NCBI RefSeq assembly: GCF_945859685.1 | Contig: NC_079147.1 | Location: forward strand, 56,078,946 to 56,142,945 | Direction: 5' to 3' | Length of the DNA: 64,000 nucleotides | Source: Eupeodes corollae | Taxonomy: Eukaryota; Arthropoda; Insecta; Diptera; Syrphidae | Shown: in pieces, positions 57,371-64,000 of the stretch | Layout of the letters: each line of letters starts with the position of its first letter | Position numbering within the stretch: the first letter of the stretch is position 1 | Made by a program: the position numbers and the translations under genes | Notes under the pieces: model-generated | The model's database searches: none | What the model was told of the DNA's origin: nothing | Seen by the model: the letters and a program-made list of their open reading frames with translations, nothing else

Positions 57371-57895
57371 CTGGAGACGCTCAGGTCCGTTCCTTACTGT
57401 AGCGCAATACAATCAATTTTTGGAAGTTATTGTCAAAACTTACATATGTCAAAGAGTTTGTCAGTGAATATCTCACTGTCTTTTTGCATTAAAATAGAAT
57501 TCACTAGGATCGACTTTTTCATACCTAGAAGTTGAGTCGTGTTCGTTAATGGTACATGAAAAAAAGCTTTGGTGGTGTTTGTTCTCCGTGCGAGAGACCT
57601 TTTGATTTTTTTTCAATATTCCCTGAAAGCTTTGCGAATGACTTTTTTGTCGCTGGGTCTCAACTCTCAAGAAATTTTTCTTAGGTGACAAACTACACTT
57701 ACGATCAATAATGATAGTCAATTCTTAATGCTATGCAATACAAATACAAGATGTCAGATTATTCTTCACCATGAAAAAACTTTAAATCATCATCTGTCAA
57801 CAAGCCTTAATTCGACATGAACGACTTTGTACCTTGTTTCCAAACATTACTAATTCATTGAGACTGATTTTTTTTACTGTCAACTCATTTTTTAT

Positions 57896-58381
57896 ACGTC
57901 TCTCACTATACTTTGTAAAAGACCTTATCAAAATTGGTGCAAACGCATGAAATAAATTATTGGTGGTCTTTACACCCAACAACTAAGTTGCTTGCAACTT
58001 AAAGTTGAGTACAAGTTCTGTCAATAGCCACCAATATTAAACAGTGGGACAAGAAATTCACAGTTATTTTAATAGTAAAAAAATAAACGTTTATGCTTGT
58101 GGAATTCCTCCACCCGTAAACTGTCAGAGATTAATTTGTTTAGTCTTTTAGAGCGATTGAGAATACAATTTCAACAACATTACAATCGATTTGCAATTAA
58201 TACCCTGATTCTGAACATTTATTTTCGTTCACCAGAAGTGAACTTCCTTTATGTCGACAATGTGAACACAGTATTAATAAATTCAGCATTCAGCTGTCAT
58301 CCAAATATTAACTGTCGCCTGTCATCTGTCATACACCATCCAGTCTCGTTTATCGTTTTTTTTTGCCTTTTCTCTTGAAAA
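57896..58381. other. Upstream region of PNPT1, no separate gene
   Basis: About 490 bases between the end of the array and the PNPT1 start codon. A 93-codon frame (58097-58378) ending just before the start codon has no recognised motif and is probably 5' UTR or promoter read-through. No TATA box is obvious. The promoter must lie here or inside the last array unit. Confidence 0.5.
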
Positions 58382-60992
58382 ATGTCGAGTTTCCTCTCGA
58401 CTTCTACCGTATTTTTCCCTAGAAAATATCTAAAAATCCTGACCACAAGCCTCAAAAATGGATCACTTAAATCTACAAAATTCTGCCATACACTATCGGG
58501 TGCAAGTCCAGAAGCAGAAGTTAAATTCTCAAATGGGTAAGTTCACTCTAACCAAAACTCTAAAAACAATCAATCCTAATCTTATGGGTCTTCCTTTAGA
58601 CGATATATGAACCTATCCTCTGGCAAGTATGCTCGTTTTGCTAATGGAACTGGGGTGTGTACCATGGGCGATACAGCAGTAATGGTTACAGCAGTTGCCA
58701 AAGCAAAACAAACTCCCGGCGCCTCTTTTATGCCTCTGGTTGTGGACTATCGCTTGAAAAGCGCTGCTTCAGGTCGAATTCCAACGAACTTCATGCGCCG
58801 GGAAGGTGGTCCTTCGGAGAAGGAGATTCTCAGTGCCCGTCTGATCGACAGATCTGTGAGGACTCTTTTCCCCGCTGACTTCAAAACCGAAACCCAATTG
58901 GTGTGTAATATGCTTGCGATGGATGCAGTCTTCTCACCGGATATTTTGGCCATTAACGCTGCCTCAATGGCCCTGAGTTTGAGTGACATTCCATGGAATG
59001 GACCAGTTGGAGCTGTTAGGTAAGATATTTATCCAATTGAGGAAAGAGAGAGAGAGGGAATACCAAATTCGATTCGCTCTAGACTAGGCCTTTACGATGG
59101 CGAAATCATTGTCAACCCCACCCGGAAAGAACTTCAGACCTCACAGCTGGATCTTGTAGTCACAGCGACGAAACAAAATCTGGTTGTCATGCTCGAGGGA
59201 AAGGGCAACGTTGTCCTAATGCAGGACCTACTGAAAGCCATCAAACAAGGCACCAGAGAAGCACAGTTCATCATCGCGGAGATAGAAAAACTCCAAAAAG
59301 CTTATGGTAGACAGAAGCGTCCACTGGACACTCCACCCGTAGTCGACCAGGAAGTGTACGAAGCTGTCAATAGTCTGGCGGAGATGCGTCTCCGTGAGGT
59401 TTTCCGTGACGGGAAACACGATAAACTCTCTCGTGACCATGCAGTCAACGATATTCGAAGCGATGTGGTGGATAGAGTCTGGTCGAGTTACCCAGACGTG
59501 GATCCGTCTCTCATCTCGGATATTTTCAACAAGACCTGCAGGTCCATCTTTCGTGAGCTGATCTTCGAGGAGAACCAGCGATGCGACGGCAGGAACTATG
59601 ACGATCTGAGGAACATCAGTTGTCAGGTGGACTTGTATAAACCTCTGCATGGCTCGGCGTTGTTCCAGCGTGGACAGACTCAAGTCTTTTGCACAGTTTC
59701 TCTAGACTCCCCAGAGAGTGCTCTGAAGCTCGACACTGTGTCTGCTCTAGAATCGTAAGTATTTACCTGCTCTTTGCCAGATCGTGAATTCAATGTAATT
59801 CCATTTTTAGAGGTTTGAAAGCAAAGAACTTCATGTTGCACTACGAGTTCCCGCCATATGCCACTGGGGAAGTTGGTCGGATGGGTCCGGCTGGCCGTAG
59901 GGAACTCGGCCATGGTGCCTTAGCCGAAAGAGGTCTGCTCCCAACACTGCCAAGTGATTTTCCCTTCACTGTTCGCCTAACCTCTGAGGTGCTCGAGTCG
60001 AATGGCTCCAGTTCTATGGCAACTGTTTGTGGTGGGTCTTTGGCCCTCATGGACGCTGGAGTTCCTGTTATGGCGCCAGCAGCTGGAGTGGCAATCGGTT
60101 TGGTGACAAAATTCGAAAACGAAGACACAAAGCACCTCCAAGACTACAAAATTCTAACCGACATCCTTGGAATCGAAGATTACATGGGTGACATGGACAT
60201 GAAGGTGGCTGGAACCCGTCGTGGATTTACTGCCATTCAAGCTGATTTGAAGATCCCTGGAATTCCGCTGAAGGTCGTGATGGAATCGCTACAAAAAGCC
60301 ACAGATGCCAAAGCCTCGATTCTGGATATTATGAGTCAAACTATTCGGGAGCATAGGTAAGATGATGAGATGAACTTGGGAGTCGTTGTTTCTATTTTCA
60401 TATTTTTGGTGGTAGGAAACATCGAAAAGATTGTTGGCCAGTAACGGAAAAGATGTCCGTAGAACCTCATCTGAGAATTCGATTGATTGGCCCAAGTGGA
60501 ATCAATCTAAAACGCATCTACCTCGAAACCGGAACTCAAATAACTGCCGAAGACGAAACAACATTCTCTTTGTTCTCTCCCTCCCAAGAAGCCATGAATG
60601 AGGCCAAAGAAATGATCGATGGACTTCTGACAAAGGAAAGGGTTCCGGATCTTGAATTTGGTGGAATTTACAGAGCCACCATAACAGAATTGAGAGATAC
60701 CGGAGTTATGGTGACATTGTATCCTTCAATGCCTCCAGCACTCTTGCATAATTCTCAACTAGATCAGAGAAAGGTAGGAAAGAATTTTGGACTTGGAATT
60801 TTTAGATAATAAAGTAAACTTTACTAGGTTGCCCATCCATCGGCTTTGAATCTTGAGGTAGGACAAGAGATTCAAGTGAAGTATTTTGGACGAGATCCTG
60901 TATCAGGATTTATGAGACTGTCACGGAAAGTCCTGCAAGGACCAGCGACTGCAATGGTTAAAAGTTACAACACAGCATCAGCAGAAGAATAA
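58382..60992 (+). CDS. PNPT1: Mitochondrial polynucleotide phosphorylase (PNPT1/PNPase), six exons
   Basis: Phosphorolytic 3'-5' exoribonuclease that degrades RNA to nucleoside diphosphates; in animals it is a mitochondrial trimer. Exons: 58382-58536, 58600-59019, 59083-59754, 59811-60356, 60416-60774, 60829-60992; all introns are GT-AG, 54-63 bp. They join in frame to 771 codons (human protein 783). The N-terminus MSSFLSTSTVFFPRKYLKIL is basic and hydroxyl-rich, fitting a mitochondrial signal. Domains: RNase PH 1 (about 55-200, VVDYRLKSAASGRIPTNFMR), helical linker (about 230-340), RNase PH 2 (about 357-545) with RRELGHGALAERGL and the catalytic DYMGDMDMKVAGTRRG (Asp539, Asp543, Asp545), KH domain with GPSG at 623-626, and S1 domain from about 677 (LEFGGIYRATITELRDTGVM to GRDPVSGFMRLSRKVL). 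The start is the first ATG of an uninterrupted frame leading to the signal. No defect was found. Confidence 0.96.
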
Positions 60993-61020
60993 CAACACGT
61001 TGTTTTTCTTCTTATTTGTA

Positions 61021-61026
61021 AATAAA
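61021..61026 (+). terminator. Polyadenylation signal of PNPT1
   Basis: AATAAA begins 28 bases after the stop codon, a normal distance for a short fly 3' UTR. A second AATAAA lies near 61073. Confidence 0.6.
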
Positions 61027-61189
61027 TGTTTTAGGCATCGTTTTATGAATCGTTAGGTTAAATTTAAAAAACAAATAAAACCCAAAGGGATACAAAAACA
61101 AAGTTAATTTCTAATTTTCTTAAAATTTTTAAATTATATTAGACCAATGTACAATTGAACAATTTAGAAATTCATATAATGGGTGTTTT

Positions 61190-61460
61190 TCTTTGAAGTA
61201 AGGAACTTTAAGTTGTGAACACTATTTTGACTGGCGGCCATTTTTTCAACTGTCAAATGATTTTCAGTTTTGTTTGGCGTTTCAAAATTAATACGAATAG
61301 ACTGACGCCTGATAAACTCCTTAAAATTGTGAACATGGTTTTGTTCGAAGCAGGTTTTAGGCGAATTTTGTTTTGCTTATGAAAAATACTTGGTCGAATG
61401 GATACTTGTGCTGTATTTGGAGTGATGGTACGGATTGACATTTTATTTGACATCTTAAAA
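61190..61460 (+). pseudogene. Mariner-family element 5' fragment
   Basis: GGGTGTTTTTCTTTGAAGTA at 61180 resembles a mariner terminus, followed by a 5' UTR with TTTTGTTTGGCGTTTCAAAA and a coding trace RLTPDKLLKIVNMVLFEAG (canonical R.TP.QRL.IV...YE.G). The frame is lost within 40 codons. It follows the PNPT1 3' end. Confidence 0.55.
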
Positions 61461-61829
61461 TGTCATATTTCAATACATTTTATTTCTGTCCAGCTGAAAT
61501 TTTGGGACACTCCAGCTGCCATTTTTAAATTCTGACACTTTTAAAAACTGAGAAAATGTAGATTTATGGTGGCTTAGTGGTTTATTTTTAAACCATTGGT
61601 TATTTTGACACTGACCTGACAGCACTATTCTCCGCTAGAAATTAGACAGAATAGACAGGTTCAGATAACATAAGGGACTTCATTTACAGTCAACTACATT
61701 CTTTGAAAATAAATTTGGACCAAGGCAACTAGTTAGTTTTTCAAGCGTCATGAATTTCCAATTCAGAACTTTACTTCGCAAATCTCTACTTTAAGTTCAT
61801 AGAAAAAAAATACCAACAAAATAACTGTC
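61461..61829. other. No gene recognised
   Basis: AT-rich with several GACA/TGTC-containing short words; nothing assignable. Confidence 0.4.
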
Positions 61830-62145
61830 TTAAAAACACTCCTCAGGGAAGCTACAAATCTACCATTTCTTTACCAAATTGACAAGGAAAGCGTTAAATA
61901 AAATTGTGCAGAAAATAAATAAATCATAGAGTAATAAAGTTCAGATTTCAGTTTTGATAGAAGTAGACTTGACTTAATAGTTAGGGAGATTTTTCTTGAC
62001 TAACTTTCCAGTCAGCTTTCCATTAAAGTTGCCATAGTTGGAAGGAAATTTTTTGGCAGCTGGCCAATCAGATACTAAAAACTTGCTTAACTTTCAAGTC
62101 TCTTTTGTCGTCTGAACCTGCCCAATATCAGAATCATACACTTGA
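61830..62145 (+). repeat. Unknown interspersed repeat related to the array units
   Basis: Shares AAATTGACAAGGAA, AAATTGTGCAGAAAAT, GGAGATTTTTCTTG, GGCCAATCAGATACT and TTTTGTCGTCTGAACCTG in order with 46150-46445. It is diverged and includes an extra ~25 base segment (AGTTGGAAGGAAATTTTTTG). It is noncoding. Confidence 0.6.
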
Positions 62146-62233
62146 AGTTTTGGCTGATAAACAACACTATCATGTCCAACGTCACTATAGCCGAAAGTGT
62201 GAGATCTAAGCTACAAACACAGCTTGGCCCTTA

Positions 62234-62497
62234 AGGCCCAACTATAATAGGCATAAGCAAACATAAGCTTATGTCAAAAACCCAACGAAAATTCACTTAA
62301 GTTTGCTCACGTATCTACATGTCAGATTTTACCTATGCGGCGAGCGACTGGGATCGCTCTTGCTTAAGTGTGCTTAAGTTAACGAAGCTGAGAAAAATTG
62401 AACGAAACGGAGCTAGACTCCATTATGTTCACTCGTATTGAGATTCTTTGTATTCGCACGTTTACTTATGCTCGCATATGCTATTATAGTTGGGCCT
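62234..62497. mobile_element. MITE with TTA target duplication, PIF/Harbinger-like
   Basis: 264 bp flanked by TTA at 62231-62233 and 62498-62500. The left end AGGCCCAACTATAATAGGCA is matched by the inverted right end AGGCCCAACTATAATAGCAT; the first 17 bases are identical, and the similarity continues with GCATAAG-type words. Subterminal CATAAGC/GCTTAAG words recur. There is no coding capacity. A 3-bp TWA duplication is the hallmark of PIF/Harbinger insertion. The perfect ends suggest a young insertion. Confidence 0.85.
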
Positions 62498-62500
62498 TTA

Positions 62501-62739
62501 GAATAGCTTAAATTGCACAATAAACAGAGACGTATTTTCAATTTTTCATATCGGTGGTAGTCCCGTGAACAAACAAAATTGGCACATCATACGCTCGGAA
62601 AATTCTTTAGTCGTGTTGGCAGACGTCTTGGAGATGTCAGTTTGATTTCTCGAAACTGCAATTTAACAAATTTATATTGTTTATATTTTTGATTTTTTAA
62701 AGTCCAAGCTATGTCAGGAAGTCCAATTTTATAAATAAG
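62501..62739. other. No gene recognised
   Basis: AT-rich spacer between the MITE and the Tc1 element, whose downstream terminus may lie here. Confidence 0.4.
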
Positions 62740-63800
62740 AATTAAAATTTAATTCAATAACATTAAACAAGATGTTAATATTTTGTTGGATACCGTTGAT
62801 TGATAAAACTCCGTCCAGTCGATTGGGCATTTTTTGTTTTAAATTTTTTTGAAGGTATTCAATGCCTTTTTTATCGATTCTTCTTGAAGCCGTTGCTTAA
62901 ATGCACTTATTGACGAGACTAATTCTCGATTGGGTTAAGATCTGGAGATTGTGTAGATGTTTGGATAACTTTTGAACAGTTATACAGAAGCCATACTCTT
63001 AAAACATGTGCCTTGTGCTTCGAGTCGTTGTCCTGGTAAAATTTCAAATTCCTCAAAATGCCCATTTTCTGGACACTTTGCTTTAAATTTTCTCTTAGGA
63101 TCCCTAAATAGCATTTCTTATTCAATATACCGTCGACGAATACTAATTTCCCATGCCTCTTGCCGAAATGTACCTCCAAACCATGATGTGCCCGCCTTCA
63201 TGCTTCACTGTTGGCTTTTTAATCCTGCTTTTAAGCTCTTCATTTGGCTTGCGACACACCATAACTCTCCAATCCGATCCAAAGAGGTTGTACTTACTCT
63301 CGTCAGCAAATATTACATCATCCCACCCAGTTGCATCCTTATTTTTGTGTTCCCACGCAAATTTGATCCGAATTTGCCTGTTGCCCATATTGATAAATGG
63401 CTTTTTTTCGGGCAACACATTGAAGCCGTTTGCCTTTATGGTTCAGCGTACCGTTGATATAGATATTTTCATTTTGCATTCCATTAACACTTCTTGCACA
63501 ATTTTTGGTGCACTTAAACGAGGATTTGTTTTAATTTTTCTTGCTATAAGCCGTTCTTCTTTCGTTGTTAACTTCTTTTGTTGACCCATCTGCTTCTTTG
63601 GTTCGATCCTTCCTTCCCTTTTATACCTCCGAACGATATCACCGACAGTGTTTGGCTACATGTCTAAAATATCAGCAATTTTTGTTTAATGTTTCACCTT
63701 TATTATGGTGAAAAATAACAAGATTTCTTTTTTCAAGGCTTGCATTTTTTATTTGTGCCCCATGATTAACTTTTTAAATAAAATCAAACGATCTTACACT
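62740..63800 (-). pseudogene. Tc1-type (DD34E) transposase with frameshifts
   Basis: On the minus strand the protein starts at about 63588 (MGQQKKLTTKEERLIARKI) or further upstream, and runs through ISISTVR, RIKFAWEHKNKDATGWDDVI with FADESKYNLF (first catalytic Asp), VCRKPNEELKSR, GGHIMVWRYISARGMGNLVF, LKFYQDNDSKHKAHVL (second Asp) and SPDLNPIEN (Glu). There are 34 residues between the second Asp and the Glu, so it is DD34E. Frameshifts lie near 63445 and 63145, and the sequence after PIEN lacks the usual LW and goes out of frame. A terminus-like AAAGTGAACACTTTATTG lies at 63815. All three catalytic residues are present but the gene is broken. It is a different family from the Tc1 remnant at 38.0-38.9 kb. 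Confidence 0.85.
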
Positions 63801-64000
63801 AAATTGTTTTAAAAAAGTGAACACTTTATTGTAACGGTACTATTGAATAGACAAACTGTTAATCGGCAAATGTCAAATTTAGCAAACAAAAACGAAAAAA
63901 CCGAATATTAATGAAGCGTTTACATGCGTCTTTTTTGCGTTGTTTATTGTATATCTTAATGCAGCTAAGTGATTACACTTAATGAAATATTTAGGGAATA

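Larger units (their letters stand above)
43865..57895. repeat. Tandem array: three copies of a 4.68 kb unit
   Basis: Unit 1 is 43865-48543, unit 2 is 48544-53223 and unit 3 is 53224 to about 57895. Each unit has a PIF/Harbinger-like element of ~795 bp, a rearranged SINE, an RNase H retrotransposon fragment, a short interspersed repeat and an RTE-like fragment. The ~3.88 kb after the element is almost identical in the three units (I saw one C/T change, at 45680 versus 50360, and one G/A change between units 2 and 3, at 49181 versus 53861, inside the element). In contrast the element in unit 1 differs from those in units 2 and 3 at about 20 positions, and the last ~40 bases of unit 3 differ from the ends of units 1 and 2. 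Recent amplification by unequal exchange explains this; an assembly artefact is less likely, because the edges differ, but is not excluded. Confidence 0.95.

Noticed and set aside
43865..57895. Direct-repeat array considered as CRISPR or rDNA-like gene cluster
   Set aside because: The units are 4.68 kb of transposon debris without RNA genes or spacers; CRISPR is not expected in a fly nuclear genome.
59228..59683. 151-codon minus-strand frame opposite PNPT1 exon 3
   Set aside because: It is the antisense shadow of a well-supported coding exon; codon structure and protein similarity support only the plus strand.
63153..63584. Plus-strand frames of 143 and 161 codons opposite the Tc1 transposase
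   Set aside because: They are antisense shadows; the minus-strand reading carries all transposase motifs.

Overview
The window looks like a gene-poor, AT-rich piece of an insect nuclear genome, most probably a higher fly (Diptera). The evidence is one clear host gene with very short introns (54-63 bp), encoding mitochondrial polynucleotide phosphorylase (PNPT1), set in a dense layer of decayed insect-type transposable elements: Jockey-like, RTE-like, CR1-like and RNase H-bearing non-LTR retrotransposons, Tc1/mariner elements, a Helitron, a Transib (RAG1-like) remnant, PIF/Harbinger-like elements and a tRNA-derived SINE. I cannot name the species.

Layout. 0-16 kb: fragments of one Jockey-like family on both strands, several carrying nested SINE or MITE insertions, plus RTE-like and mariner remnants. 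16-31 kb: further non-LTR remnants, including a composite where a Jockey-like copy sits inside the RNase H region of another retrotransposon (21.1-25.0 kb), and the best-preserved Jockey-like copy (29.55-31.09 kb). 32-41 kb: an RNase H-bearing retrotransposon tail, a pogo/psq-like trace, a SINE, a Helitron helicase remnant, a Transib transposase remnant, a Tc1 transposase remnant and a CR1-like retrotransposon. A possible terminal exon of an unknown minus-strand host gene lies at 40870-41104. 41.4-43.7 kb is GC-richer, low-complexity sequence without recognisable coding, possibly promoter or 5' UTR.

43.9-57.9 kb is the most striking structure: three head-to-tail copies of a 4.68 kb unit. Each unit begins with a ~795 bp PIF/Harbinger-like element with terminal inverted repeats and TTA flanks, followed by ~3.9 kb of older SINE, RNase H-retrotransposon and RTE-like debris. 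Interior sequence is nearly identical among units, while the outermost edges are diverged, as expected for recent tandem amplification by unequal exchange.

58.38-60.99 kb: PNPT1 (six exons, 771 codons), apparently intact, starting about 490 bp after the array. Downstream are a mariner fragment, a repeat shared with the array units, a 264 bp MITE with TTA duplications and a Tc1 (DD34E) transposase with frameshifts.

Almost everything except PNPT1 is non-functional transposon debris. I found no CRISPR, operon, complete tRNA/rRNA gene or convincing new biochemical system. The most novel features are structural: the tandem array, the RAG1-like remnant and the nested insertions.
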